Shown here in pieces: positions 36,509 to 45,772 of a stretch of 64,000 nt of DNA. This stretch comes from Syntrophomonadaceae bacterium (GTDB taxonomy: Bacteria > Bacillota > Dethiobacteria > DTU022). Positions within the stretch are counted from its first letter, which is position 1. Every line of letters begins with the position of its first letter. The position numbers and the translations under genes were made by a program. The stretch is from positions 41,850 through 105,849 of the forward strand of contig PWYU01000057.1 in the NCBI GenBank assembly GCA_003567725.1, read 5' to 3'. A model generated the notes under the pieces. It was not told the DNA's origin, made no database searches, and saw nothing but the letters and a program-made list of their open reading frames with translations.

Positions 36509-36900
36509 TCACATTTTCAGGATGATTTTTCTATTGTATATTACTCAATAAACATGATACGATAGTGCTCGAAAAAAGCGTAAAACCGAACATATAAAGA
36601 ATTAAGTAATTGTTTTAAAGCTGATAGAATAAGTTGTTTTTATGAATGATTAGCTAGCGGCAAGCACTTTTATGCAGGAATAATTCAAGCAATGTCGAAC
36701 TACTTAGTTTGCTGAAAAAAAATGAGGCGTCGTTAGATATTACCTTACATTATGCGGAAAGGTTGTAACATGTAAACATGGCTGTTTCATTTTAAATAAA
36801 TGACATGAAACAGCTTATCATTAATTAAGAAACTTGTTTAGTCTTACTTTCAAATGTACAAATTTTTGGCCGGTCTGATTGCCTTTGAGAGGGGTTTTAT
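36509..36900. other. Intergenic stretch with one hairpin
   Basis: 392 AT-rich bp without a gene. GCTGTTTCAT (36781-36790) pairs with ATGAAACAGC (36805-36814), a terminator-like hairpin without a good T run, 86 bp before the next gene. Confidence 0.5.
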
Positions 36901-38259
36901 ATGATAGATTGCAAAGTTTGTAATATGAGTTATGACGAAAATGAATATACAGTATGCCCATATTGCGGAGAAGATCAATCAAATGAAAGTATTGAGCAGC
37001 GTCATGAACCTCCGTCTGAAAAAATAAAAGAGCCTCATAAAATTGAATCAATTCAGCAAAAGAAGCCATCATTTGCCAGCAGCACCTTAAAATATGCAGT
37101 TATTGGCGTGATTGCAGTTGCAGTTATTGGTGTGGCAATTTCTGCTATCTTTGCTCTCGGCGGTAACAGTGACATAACTGTACCGGATAAATACCCTACT
37201 ATCCAGGAAGCAATCGATGCTGCTGAAGATGGTGATGAGATTATCGTTGATGTTGGGGTTTACAGAGAGAACCTTGATTTTAGAGGAAAAAACATTACTT
37301 TACGCAGCACAGACCCCGATGATTTAGAAATAGTCGATTCGACCATTATTGACGGCACCAATAGTGGGGCAGTAGTTTCCTTTAGAAGTGGTGAAAATGA
37401 AGAAGCAGTTTTAAACGGTTTCACTATTACCCGGGGGGGCGGCTTGTTAATTTCTGGCGGCAGCTCTCCAGTAATAAAAAATAATAATATCGAAGATAAT
37501 TCAGCCGAAGTTGGCGCAGGCATTGCAATTTTCGACTCTTCCCCAACTATTTTAAATAACACTATAACCAATAATAATGGTTTTTGGGGGGGCGGATTGC
37601 ATATCGAAGAATCATCTCCCCTGGTGGAAGGCAATTATATCCACAGAAACAGGGCAGATTATGGAAGCGGGGTAGTTATTTATTCAAATTCTTCGCCTGC
37701 AATGATTAATAATACAATCTCTGAAAATTCTGCTGACCAGCTTGGAGGAGGAATGGCAATTGCCGGTAAATCTGTGCCTTCACTGGAAGGAAATATTATT
37801 CTTGATAATTCCGCCGAGCGAGGCGGCGGCCTTTATATCGAAGATTCCGAACCTGTTGTTGAGAATAATACTATCTCCGGAAATCAGGCTGCCAGAGGAG
37901 GAGGGCTTTTTTTAGCTAACTCACTTAGCACCGCTTTGATGATTATTGGTAATGAAGTTGCAGATAACATTGCAGTTTTTGCCGGTGGCGGACTATATAT
38001 GGAGAATTCTTCTCCGACTCTCGAAGATAATATTTTTATCGATAATATTTCTGAACGACTGGGTGGTGGACTTGCTGTTAGCAATTCCGCACCGGTGCTG
38101 TTTCGAAATGTGTTTGAAAATAATATAGCTGAAGATGTTGAGAGTGGAGGAGGGGCGATCTGGTTTTCCAGCGATTCAGAATTAAAGCTGGAAGAACCCG
38201 ATGATAATGTTTATTCCAATAACAGCCCGAATGATTTATACCAAGCAGAAGAAGAGTAA
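36901..38259 (+). CDS. Membrane-anchored right-handed beta-helix protein with N-terminal zinc ribbon
   Basis: 452 residues. A zinc ribbon at the N-terminus (CKVCNMSYDENEYTVCPYCG), a polar linker, one membrane helix at ~60-86 (YAVIGVIAVAVIGVAISAIF), then an extracellular parallel beta-helix. The helix opens with a DUF1565/NosD-type block (TVPDKYPTIQEAIDAAEDGD) and continues in ~22-residue coils of the form GGGL-x-I-x-x-SSP-x-I-x-x-N-x-I-x-x-N. Such folds bind or cut polysaccharides or act as surface structure; no catalytic site is apparent. Paralogous to the next gene, 46 bp away. Confidence 0.85.
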   Translation: MIDCKVCNMSYDENEYTVCPYCGEDQSNESIEQRHEPPSEKIKEPHKIESIQQKKPSFASSTLKYAVIGVIAVAVIGVAISAIFALGGNSDITVPDKYPTIQEAIDAAEDGDEIIVDVGVYRENLDFRGKNITLRSTDPDDLEIVDSTIIDGTNSGAVVSFRSGENEEAVLNGFTITRGGGLLISGGSSPVIKNNNIEDNSAEVGAGIAIFDSSPTILNNTITNNNGFWGGGLHIEESSPLVEGNYIHRNRADYGSGVVIYSNSSPAMINNTISENSADQLGGGMAIAGKSVPSLEGNIILDNSAERGGGLYIEDSEPVVENNTISGNQAARGGGLFLANSLSTALMIIGNEVADNIAVFAGGGLYMENSSPTLEDNIFIDNISERLGGGLAVSNSAPVLFRNVFENNIAEDVESGGGAIWFSSDSELKLEEPDDNVYSNNSPNDLYQAEEE

Positions 38260-38305
38260 ATAGAAAGAATAAATGGTTGATTAATTGAAAGGAGCATGTT
38301 TTAAA

Positions 38306-40063
38306 ATGGAACATATCAATCATAATAATGAAAATAATGGGAAACAACCGTCAAGATCTATTCCTAAATTAATAGTGGTTATAGTGATAATTGCGGTTAT
38401 AGCGGTTGCTGCCGTATTATATAATACAGTCCTTCCTGCTCAAAACCCTTATATATCAGTTCCCGGCGATCACCGGAGCATCCAGGCAGCTATTGAAGCT
38501 GCAGGTGATGGAGACGAAATTGTAGTAGAACCCGGCCTTTATTATGAACAGATCGACTTTCTGGGCAAGGATATTATTTTGCGCAGTACTGATCCGGAAG
38601 ACCCGGAAATAGTTGCTGAAACTATTATTGATGGGCGCAGAAGGGGTTCTGTTGTTACTTTCCAAAATGGTGAAAGTGATGATGCAGTTCTAAAAGGTTT
38701 TACTATTGCCGGTGGAACGGGAACAAGAGATACCCTGGTGCATGATTATAAAGGTGAAGAATATGTTGAGGAATCTTATTTTGGCGGAGGGATTTACATC
38801 AGCGGCAGCAGCTCTCCTACCATAACTCTAAACATTATTGAAGATAATGAGATCGAACATGATAATTCAGCCGGTGGTGGGATAGCTGTTTTGGATCATT
38901 CAAGGCCAAGAATCATAAATAATACGATTAAAGGTAATGCTTCCTTTAACGGGGCCGGTATCTATACCTGGAAAGCCAGTCCCGTGATAGAGGAAAACGA
39001 GCTGCATGATAACGATGCTCGGAGTTATGGCGGAGGAATGTTTATAGATTTTGAATCCAGCCCCGGTATTAGAAATAATAATTTTTATGATAATCGGAGC
39101 ACAAGCGGCGGTGCGATTGCTGTATTTTTTGCTGACCCGGTTATCAGTGGCAACACTATGAACAACAACCGCTCAATCTGGTATGGTGGAGGAATTGCCC
39201 TTTTTGATGCCTCTCCGATTATAGAAAACAACGACATTTCCAGTAATACTGCCAGAAATCACGGCGGAGGCCTGGCCCTTGCCGAGGGATCTGACCCGGA
39301 TATTATCAATAATACCATTATGAAGAACTATACTGAAGAAAGTGGTGGCGGTATGGCGGTTCTTGAAGATTCAGAACCGAACATTGTCGATAATATCATC
39401 TCTGAAAATGTGGTCCTCTTTGGTGGTGGAGGAATCTATGTAAGGGAGTCATCACCAACCATAGACGGTAACAGTATTGTTGATAATATTGTGCAGCAGG
39501 ATGGAGGAGGAATTGCGATCATCAAGGAATCTTCTCCGCTGGTAGTTAATAATATTATTGATGAAAATACCGCGGGCCGTTTGGGCGGTGGGCTGGCTAT
39601 TGGTGAAGATTCCACTCCTGTATTCCAAGATAATACCATTTCCAATAATGTTGCCATGGCTTCCGGTGGAGGGTTTTTTGTCCAGCAATCAAGTATTACA
39701 CTGGAACGAAATATTGTTTCTGACAACAAGGCCAGGGGAGAAGTCGAAGATTTACCTGGTTCAGGCGGAGGGGTCTTTCTGGTCGCCAGTTCTTCAGCAA
39801 CAATTATTAATAATGAATTCACCGGCAACATTGCACTGGAATTAGGTGGCGCCGTGGTGGCTTATGATGAATCAGAAGCTGATCTTAAGGAAAATACTTT
39901 TATAGCAAACGAGGCTGAAACCGGAGGAGCATACATTGGCTTTGGTGAAGCAAGCATTAAGACCGGCGATCCTGATGACAACACCTATGAAGACAATATT
40001 CCAGAAGATATCGAAGAAGATGACAATAACGATCAAAACGACACTGACGCTAATGATGATTGA
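38306..40063 (+). CDS. Membrane-anchored right-handed beta-helix protein, paralog
   Basis: 585 residues: one membrane helix near the N-terminus (LIVVIVIIAVIAVAAVLY), the opening block VPGDHRSIQAAIEAAGDGDE, then about fifteen beta-helix coils rich in Asn ladders (NNxI..N.A..GGGI). An acidic Asp/Asn tail (DDNNDQNDTDANDD) ends the protein. It is longer than its neighbour and has no zinc ribbon. ATG 38306 is preferred, with GGAG upstream; a TTG at 38285 is in frame. Surface role likely, function unknown. Confidence 0.83.
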   Translation: MEHINHNNENNGKQPSRSIPKLIVVIVIIAVIAVAAVLYNTVLPAQNPYISVPGDHRSIQAAIEAAGDGDEIVVEPGLYYEQIDFLGKDIILRSTDPEDPEIVAETIIDGRRRGSVVTFQNGESDDAVLKGFTIAGGTGTRDTLVHDYKGEEYVEESYFGGGIYISGSSSPTITLNIIEDNEIEHDNSAGGGIAVLDHSRPRIINNTIKGNASFNGAGIYTWKASPVIEENELHDNDARSYGGGMFIDFESSPGIRNNNFYDNRSTSGGAIAVFFADPVISGNTMNNNRSIWYGGGIALFDASPIIENNDISSNTARNHGGGLALAEGSDPDIINNTIMKNYTEESGGGMAVLEDSEPNIVDNIISENVVLFGGGGIYVRESSPTIDGNSIVDNIVQQDGGGIAIIKESSPLVVNNIIDENTAGRLGGGLAIGEDSTPVFQDNTISNNVAMASGGGFFVQQSSITLERNIVSDNKARGEVEDLPGSGGGVFLVASSSATIINNEFTGNIALELGGAVVAYDESEADLKENTFIANEAETGGAYIGFGEASIKTGDPDDNTYEDNIPEDIEEDDNNDQNDTDANDD

Positions 40064-40108
40064 TAGCGACGCTTTGGATCTTCGATTTACAAAATAAATA
40101 ATCAAGGC

Positions 40109-40151
40109 TACAATCAAACAACCTGCCTAGAAGGCAGGTTGTTTGATTGTA
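40109..40151. terminator. Perfect 20-bp hairpin after the beta-helix pair
   Basis: Arms 40109-40128 and 40132-40151 (TACAATCAAACAACCTGCCT and its complement) close on a 3-nt loop. It likely ends transcription, but no U tract follows, so it may instead be a repeat or an mRNA-stabilising hairpin. Confidence 0.6.
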
Positions 40152-40249
40152 AAAGTAATCACCAGGATGATTATTAAGAAGGTGTAGACTTTTTCTTTAA
40201 TTATGTTAAAATAATTGTATAAGTGTTTGAATGAGAGGGGACTGATGAG

Positions 40250-40627
40250 ATGCCTAAAAAAAATGAAGATCTGGATCGCTGTGAAGTATTTTGCAGCGAT
40301 CCTCAGAAAGTTTCAGAGGTTAAAGAACGCCTGTCTGGCCTTAATGTAGAGGTAGATGTATTTAAAGCCCTCAGTGATGAGACCAGGTTTAAGTTAATAT
40401 ATGCTTTGTGGTGCGAAGAGCTTTGTGTTTGCGACCTGGCCCTGGCTTTAGATTTGCCCATTGCAGCTGTTTCTTACCATCTGCGTTATCTCAGGAGCCT
40501 TAGACTGGTTAAAGCAGAAAAAAAGGGGAAAATGGTATTCTATAAACTTGCTGATCAAAAAGCGGCCAGCATGGTTAATCTAAGCCTTGAACTAATTCCA
40601 GCCAGGTATGAACCAGGGGAGGCATGA
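40250..40627 (+). CDS. ArsR/SmtB-family metal sensor
   Basis: 125-residue winged-helix repressor: VFKALSDETRFKLIYAL, then ELCVCDLALALDLPIAAVSYHLRYL, where the CVC in the recognition-helix region is the alpha-3 metal site of ArsR/CadC proteins. Extra N-terminal cysteines (CEVFC) are CadC-like. It probably releases DNA on binding a soft metal or metalloid such as Cd, Pb or As. The adjacent permease 10 bp away is the likely target. GAGAGGGG precedes the ATG. Confidence 0.9.
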   Translation: MPKKNEDLDRCEVFCSDPQKVSEVKERLSGLNVEVDVFKALSDETRFKLIYALWCEELCVCDLALALDLPIAAVSYHLRYLRSLRLVKAEKKGKMVFYKLADQKAASMVNLSLELIPARYEPGEA

Positions 40628-40637
40628 ATAATAAATT

Positions 40638-41669
40638 ATGATGCTTAAGGTAATTGAAACTATAGACAACAATATGTTATTAGAGGTATTAGTCAGCATT
40701 GGCCTGTTGTCTTTAAGGGTGATACCGCTTTTAATTGCAGCTATCTTCATAGCTGAGGCGGCGCGGCTCTGGCTGGGCGATGAGAAATTAAGATATCTTC
40801 TGGCCGGCAGAAGTGCCTGGTCAGGGCGACTTCGGGCGGCAGGCCTGGGAGCCGTGCTTCCTTTCTGCGAGTGTGGGGCTTTTCCGGTAATGCTGGGATT
40901 GGTCAGAGCTGGCGTGCCAACGGGAGCAGTTTTGACATTTTTCCTGGTAAGTCCGGTGGTAAGCATACCGGCTTTTCTGATCTTGATTGGTGTTTTCGGG
41001 TTTCCGCTGGCCCTGATTTACCTGGTTATTACTGTCTCTACCGCCCTGGTTGCCGGCTTATTGCTTGAACCTGCCGGCAAAAGATGGGGTATTTTTAAAA
41101 GCGGTGTTGTGGTCGATGAAGAAAAAGCAAAAAGCGCTTCACTGGGTATGGCCTCCGGTTTCTCAGATTGCAGTTCAAAGGATGGAAGTAGCTGCTGTTC
41201 TAATCTTTCTGACCCACAAGAAAATGCAAGCAAAAAGAATCCGGCAGCTATAGCTAAACTGGCCTGGGGGCATAGCAGCAATCTTTTTAAGAGAATTTTT
41301 CCTTATGCTGCTGCGGTCATATTAATCTCTGCATTGCTGCAAAACTTCATTCCGCAACACTTAATAAAGCAAGCTTTATCTGAAAGCGCACCTTTTGATG
41401 TATTAATTGGAGCTTTAATCGGAATACCCTTTTACAGCGGCGATTGTGCCATGATAGCCCTCGCTGCTCCGTTGATTGGAGCTACTGGAGCGGTAGCAGC
41501 AGGCATAGCATTTATTATTGCCGGTTCTGGAACAAGTATTAACGGGATAGTTTTTATGAGCGCTGTTTTCACGTACCGTTTCCTTATTCTTTATGTTTCA
41601 ACCGTATTTTTTATAGCGCTGGCAGTAGGTTACCTGATCTCTATCCTGCTCGCTCTAGGGCTGGTTTAA
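40638..41669 (+). CDS. Permease of the DUF318/ArsP family
   Basis: 343 residues in two membrane-helix bundles joined by a Cys/Ser-rich cytoplasmic loop (CSSKDGSSCCSNL). The first half holds LPFCECGAFPV with a CEC pair and the second GIPFYSGDCAMIAL, the repeated cysteine-loop motif of the family that includes the organoarsenical exporter ArsP. Placed straight after an ArsR regulator, it is probably a metal(loid) or organoarsenical exporter; substrate not determinable. Confidence 0.85.
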   Translation: MMLKVIETIDNNMLLEVLVSIGLLSLRVIPLLIAAIFIAEAARLWLGDEKLRYLLAGRSAWSGRLRAAGLGAVLPFCECGAFPVMLGLVRAGVPTGAVLTFFLVSPVVSIPAFLILIGVFGFPLALIYLVITVSTALVAGLLLEPAGKRWGIFKSGVVVDEEKAKSASLGMASGFSDCSSKDGSSCCSNLSDPQENASKKNPAAIAKLAWGHSSNLFKRIFPYAAAVILISALLQNFIPQHLIKQALSESAPFDVLIGALIGIPFYSGDCAMIALAAPLIGATGAVAAGIAFIIAGSGTSINGIVFMSAVFTYRFLILYVSTVFFIALAVGYLISILLALGLV

Positions 41670-41693
41670 AAATTCTTTATAGAAAGATATCGG

Positions 41694-41833
41694 GTAACTA
41701 CTGAGCCTATTACCCTTGTTGAATGATAAGCGGCGCCATGGGGACGGCTCGAGCGTTCCGAAGCGCAGTGTAGGCCGAAGGGAAGACGATGGAACCGTCC
41801 CCGTGGTTTAGCGGGGTAGGCCTGAGTAGTTAC
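41694..41833 (-). repeat. Inverted-repeat element, family 1, copy C
   Basis: A 140-bp copy in reverse orientation to copy A: starts GTAACTACTGAGCC, contains ATGATAAGCGGCGCCATGGG and GGCCGAAGGGAAGACG, and ends GGCCTGAGTAGTTAC. Both terminal repeats are intact. Confidence 0.8.
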
Positions 41834-41922
41834 GATATTGGAAGCTATTTTTTCTATCTCTGTTAAAGCTATTTGCTATTTCAAGTAGTATGTTTATTTA
41901 TTATGATTAAAGGGGAGTTGTA

Positions 41923-42699
41923 ATGTACTTAGAAAATATCAGCCCGGTTATTTTTGAAATAGGGCCTCTTGCTATTCGCTGGTACGGCCTGATGTTTGCC
42001 ATTTCAGTTTTAACCGGTTTTTATTACCTGCGTAAATACGGTTTGAAAAAAGGTTTCAACGAAGATGTTCTCTTTAGCCTGTTTATACTTATCCTATTTT
42101 TTTTGATCATAGGGGCAAGGGCTGTTTTTGTTGCTTCTAACTGGACCTACTTTATGAATAATCCCGGTTTAATAATCAGGATTGATCAGGGAGGACTGGC
42201 CTTTCATGGGGGGCTACTGGGAGGTATATTAAGCAGCTGGATTTACTGCCGGATTAAAAAGCTGAACTGGTGGGTGCTTGCTGATCTGGCTGTTCCCGGT
42301 GTTGCCGTGGGCATTACCCTGGTTAGGATTGCTAATATTTTTAACCAGGAAATACTGGGCCGGGAAGCTGTTATGTTTTTTTTCGACCAGCATCCAACTC
42401 AAATCTACGGATCGCTAATCGGCTTGGCTTTGCTTGTATTTCATAATTATCTGGCCCGGCGCAGATTATTAAAGCCGGGCTATCTGTTTTGGAATTTTGT
42501 TCTAGGTTATACTCTTTTGCGCGGTCTAATTGAGGAGACTTTTAGGGACAACCCATTGGTAGCCTGGAATTATATTAATGAGGCCTGGGGCGCAGGGTTT
42601 TTCACGGTTGTCCAACTCTTTACGCCATTTATAGTGATTTTGTGCCTGATGATGTTGTGGAGAATCAACCGGACGCAGCAGTTTTATAATCAGCATTAA
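41923..42699 (+). CDS. lgt: Prolipoprotein diacylglyceryl transferase
   Basis: 258 residues, seven membrane helices: IRWYGLMFAI at the start, GGLAFHGGLLGG, and VRIANIFNQEILGR, the Lgt signature with the essential Arg, Asn and Glu (Gly-to-Ala at one position). It adds diacylglycerol to the lipobox Cys of prolipoproteins; four predicted lipoproteins lie in this window. AGGGGAG precedes the ATG. It stands alone. Confidence 0.93.
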   Translation: MYLENISPVIFEIGPLAIRWYGLMFAISVLTGFYYLRKYGLKKGFNEDVLFSLFILILFFLIIGARAVFVASNWTYFMNNPGLIIRIDQGGLAFHGGLLGGILSSWIYCRIKKLNWWVLADLAVPGVAVGITLVRIANIFNQEILGREAVMFFFDQHPTQIYGSLIGLALLVFHNYLARRRLLKPGYLFWNFVLGYTLLRGLIEETFRDNPLVAWNYINEAWGAGFFTVVQLFTPFIVILCLMMLWRINRTQQFYNQH

Positions 42700-42980
42700 A
42701 AAGATGTCAAAAAGTAAAAATAGCTAAGATTATAATATTATGATATAATAATGTTGGTTAATATGGTAAGCGCTATATAATTAAAGGTGTTTTGAAAGCT
42801 CAGCCTGTATTACATTAACCGGGCACCTTATTATACAGTCTGGTAGGGGCTGGGCAAAAGCAATGTTTGTTTATAAAGCAGAAATGCACTGCAAATGGAT
42901 CAGGTAAAAAATAAGCAAAAGTGTTTTACAGGACAGTTTATTGAATTTGGAGTTAGATGATATGCAGGGAGGGTGTTAAA
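42700..42980 (+). promoter_or_regulatory. Leader of the DUF427-msrB pair with possible PerR/Fur-like palindrome
   Basis: A 281-bp spacer. ATTATAATATTATGAT (42729-42744) is a near-palindrome resembling PerR/Fur boxes and overlaps a TATAAT at 42744-42749; oxidative control would suit the downstream msrB. No good -35 is seen. Confidence 0.3.
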
Positions 42981-43262
42981 GTGGTAAAGGCTGTTTGGGA
43001 AAATATAATTCTGGCTGAAAGTGATAACACCGTCATCGTTGAGGGCAATCATTATTTCCCGCCGGATGATGTTAAGAAGGAATACCTGGTCGAAAGTGAT
43101 CACCGGACCAGATGTCCGTGGAAAGGCCTGGCTCACTATTATCATGTCATGAGTGATGATAAAAAAAGTGAAAATGCAGCCTGGACTTATCCGGAGCCTA
43201 AAGAAAAAGCGCGCCATATTAGAGATCATATTGCTTTCGCGAAGGATATTAAAGTTGAATAA
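42981..43262 (+). CDS. DUF427 protein
   Basis: 93-residue DUF427 protein: [25 protein letters not shown], then [15 protein letters not shown] and a conserved AWTYPEP. The family has a small beta-barrel; function is not established. GTG 42981 has GGGAGGG 7 bp upstream. It overlaps msrB by 8 bp, so the two are co-translated. Confidence 0.88.
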   Translation: MVKAVWENIILAESDNTVIVEGNHYFPPDDVKKEYLVESDHRTRCPWKGLAHYYHVMSDDKKSENAAWTYPEPKEKARHIRDHIAFAKDIKVE

Positions 43263-43818
43263 AATAGTTGTTGCATTTCTGCTGGCTGTTACTGTTTTTA
43301 TTACTGCCGGCTGCGAGCCGGTCAATCTTCAGTCTGAATGTGGAAGCATACAAGAAATTGATAAGATGAATGAAACAGCGGAGGTTGAAGAAATGGATGA
43401 TTTGAAAGAGCGTTTAACAGAAATACAATACAATGTTACCCAGGAAGATGGTACAGAGCCTGCTTTTAATAATAAGTACTGGGATAATAAACAAGAAGGG
43501 ATCTATGTTGATATAGTTTCCGGTGAAGTGTTATTCAGCTCCACTGATAAATACGATTCAGGAACTGGTTGGCCCAGTTTTACTAAACCGATTAATGATG
43601 AAAACATTGTTGAAAAAGATGATTACAGCTATGCCGTGCACCGGATCGAAGTAAGAAGCCGGGAAGCGGATTCCCATTTAGGGCATGTTTTTGATGATGG
43701 GCCCCAGCCAGCTGGTAAACGCTATTGCATTAATTCAGCAGCACTGGAATTTATACCAAAGGACGATCTTGGACCTAGAGGGTACGGAGAGTATAAATCG
43801 CTTTTTGAATCGGAATAA
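43255..43818 (+). CDS. msrB: Peptide-methionine (R)-S-oxide reductase, lipoprotein form
   Basis: 187 residues. An N-terminal lipoprotein signal ([18 protein letters not shown]) places it outside the membrane. The MsrB domain follows: [22 protein letters not shown] and the catalytic Cys in [11 protein letters not shown]. The two CxxC zinc motifs of many MsrB proteins are absent. TTG 43255 inside the end of DUF427 is favoured (GAAGGA 9 bp upstream; signal peptide begins there). It repairs oxidised methionine on surface proteins; its electron donor is unknown. Confidence 0.9.
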   Translation: MNKIVVAFLLAVTVFITAGCEPVNLQSECGSIQEIDKMNETAEVEEMDDLKERLTEIQYNVTQEDGTEPAFNNKYWDNKQEGIYVDIVSGEVLFSSTDKYDSGTGWPSFTKPINDENIVEKDDYSYAVHRIEVRSREADSHLGHVFDDGPQPAGKRYCINSAALEFIPKDDLGPRGYGEYKSLFESE

Positions 43819-43849
43819 AACATTTGACTTGCTTTTCAAGGTGTAAATT

Positions 43850-43951
43850 GTAAAAGTGCGTCCTGGGTGAAATTCCCCGGGTCTACTCGACTGGTAGAAT
43901 ATTGATCAATAAAAACGGATGATATATTCCACTTCATGGAAGTTTTTTGAT
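43850..43951 (+). ncRNA. Candidate structured RNA after msrB
   Basis: A chain of small stems: CCTGGG/CCCGGG type (43862-43867 with 43876-43881), TCTAC/GTAGA (43882-43886 with 43894-43898), GAATAT/ATATTC (43897-43902 with 43924-43929) and TCCA/TGGA, ending in a strong terminator. No plus-strand gene follows for 2 kb, so it would be a 3' UTR structure or a small RNA. No known class recognised. Confidence 0.3.
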
Positions 43952-43987
43952 AACGGAGCTTTTATTTTAAGAAGCTCCGTTTTTTAA
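43952..43987 (+). terminator. Intrinsic terminator
   Basis: AACGGAGCTT (43952-43961) pairs with AAGCTCCGTT (43972-43981) and runs into T6. Confidence 0.9.
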
Positions 43988-44167
43988 TAAACTATTGAGG
44001 CAAATTTAACTGGCTTTAAGCCAGTATGTTTCATAATTTGCCTAATTTACTGTTTGGTCAGGCTTGATTTGTTTTTTCTGGTCACTTTGGGTCGTTTCAT
44101 TTATTGAAAACCGGATAAAGATTCTTGTCATAATGCAAGGTTGAAATTAACCTTTTATTATCGCCTG

Positions 44168-45361
44168 TCAATTGGAGCATGATTTATTCCCTGCCCCGAG
44201 GCTTAGCAGGGCAACTGCTGCTGAAGTATAGAAAGGGAAAATAAATGGCACATATTGCCATACCAGACCACTCAAAGGCGGCATAACAGCTACTCCCAGG
44301 GAGTATGCTGCAAAAAATACCCCTATGGCCCTACCCCTCCAGGCTGGATCAGCGTTTTCCATGACCATACCCAGCATCCCCTGGAAAGAAACTCCAAAAC
44401 CGATGCCGTATAAGATCATAGCTGTGAAGAGTAGTGCTGCGCTGGGCGCTAAGGCGGCCAGGATCAGGGCCGCGCAAAGAAAAGCCAGGCCAATGGTGCA
44501 TCCTGAAAGGTCTTTTTTTAACAGGGGTTTTAATAAACCCGGCCATAATAGCTGGACAATAATAGCTGTTATGGCAAAAGTTGCAAATAAAAGACCGGTC
44601 CTGGCGTGGTCTAAACCTAACAGTTCGGCCCGCTCCGGCAAGAAAGAGGCCAGGGTCCCGGTTGAGCCCATTGTTCCGAGAGCGAATAGAAAGGTTCCCC
44701 GGAGTTTAGGCCTAGTTAAAATCCATTTAATAGTAATATCTGGTAGATCGTTATTGTTGCCAGGGCTGGTTTGCTTTCTTCCAGGGCTGGATTTTTTTCT
44801 TAATAGCAGTAAAGCAATAGCCAGGGCAGAGAGCAGTAAAAGCGCCAGGCTGTAATAAACCGCATGAAAGCCCAGATATCCGGCAGTTATCCCGGCAAAA
44901 AGGGGACCTGTTACCGCAGCCAGGCCAATTGTAGAACCAAATAATGCCAGGCGGGAGTTGTAAAAAGATCTAAAGATTTTTCCGTCTGTCAGCGAGGAAA
45001 GGGCAGCGGGAACCAAAAGCCCGCCCATAAAACCATGGCCGGCCCGGACTATAATCAAGTGATAGGCGCTTTCGGCCCGGGTATAGAGCAGCAATCCAAG
45101 AGCAGCACCGGCCAGCCCAAGAAAAAGCGGTTGCTGCCAGCCTTTGGCATCTATTAGTATTCCGCCTGTATAATTACCGAAAATGTTGAATAAAGAGTAA
45201 AAACCTATTACCAGCCCGAGCAGAAAAGGTGTGGCTCCAAGACTTAAGGTGTATGGCGCAAGAATGGGCATTTGGGCATGGGTATCGAAAAAAGCGCAAA
45301 AAACTATCAGGTAAACCGGGGTTTTAATAAGGTTTTCTTTCTTTAAACTGTACTGCAGCAA
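44168..45361 (-). CDS. Major facilitator superfamily transporter
   Basis: 397 residues, twelve predicted helices, with the MFS loop pattern GFYSLFNIFGNYTGGILIDAKGWQQ between helices 2 and 3 and a basic mid-loop (LLRKKSSPGRKQTSPG). Drug-efflux-like by overall type; substrate unknown. TTG 45361 follows GGAGGA. No regulator is attached; spacer repeats lie upstream. Confidence 0.85.
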   Translation of the reverse strand: MLQYSLKKENLIKTPVYLIVFCAFFDTHAQMPILAPYTLSLGATPFLLGLVIGFYSLFNIFGNYTGGILIDAKGWQQPLFLGLAGAALGLLLYTRAESAYHLIIVRAGHGFMGGLLVPAALSSLTDGKIFRSFYNSRLALFGSTIGLAAVTGPLFAGITAGYLGFHAVYYSLALLLLSALAIALLLLRKKSSPGRKQTSPGNNNDLPDITIKWILTRPKLRGTFLFALGTMGSTGTLASFLPERAELLGLDHARTGLLFATFAITAIIVQLLWPGLLKPLLKKDLSGCTIGLAFLCAALILAALAPSAALLFTAMILYGIGFGVSFQGMLGMVMENADPAWRGRAIGVFFAAYSLGVAVMPPLSGLVWQYVPFIFPFYTSAAVALLSLGAGNKSCSN

Positions 45362-45424
45362 AATTATCCTCCGGGTCGAATATTTTAAGGCCTGTTTTTA
45401 AATATACACTACTTTAAAGTATTT

Positions 45425-45503
45425 GTAACTAAACAGCCTCTGCTGTTATGATCCAGTAAAGCTTTCGAAGAAAGCTGAAGCGATCATAAAGAGCAGGCCT
45501 GGC
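45425..45503 (+). repeat. Dispersed repeat, family 2, copy 1
   Basis: Begins GTAACTAAACAGCC and continues TGCTGTTATGATCCAGTAAA; 59711-59795 carries the same start and core in reverse orientation. Includes a GCTTTC/GAAAGC hairpin. The shared GTAACTA end links it to family 1. Confidence 0.6.
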
Positions 45504-45772
45504 AATGCCGGTGAAGAGAAACCTGGAGCGGGTTGGGCGACAAAAATCGGTCACCGAGCGATCACTTCCGGATGGGCTCATTGCGAGATTAATTCGGGCG
45601 AAAGGCTTAAAGCTAAGCCGATGTAGTTTCAGCCTAAACGATCAGCGAGCACAGTTTTCTTCAACAGATACTCTTGAGGCCGTGAGCATCACTATCAGAT
45701 GGGTGAAAATGGCATATCAAATTTTCAGGGCAGGCAGCCGCAGCTAAATATAACTGAATTGATAAAAGCATT
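45504..45772. other. Non-coding spacer between two repeats
   Basis: GC-richer than nearby spacers, with small open frames but no ribosome site or recognisable protein. Nothing functional could be assigned. Confidence 0.4.

Noticed and set aside
37260..39831. Long antisense open frames over the beta-helix genes
   Set aside because: They mirror the repetitive codon pattern (Gly/Ser/Asn-rich) of the sense genes and have no ribosome sites or recognisable domains.
43860..43900. Cobalamin riboswitch
   Set aside because: Only a short GGTGAAATTCC-like stretch matches; the size and conserved outer elements are missing and no B12-related gene follows.
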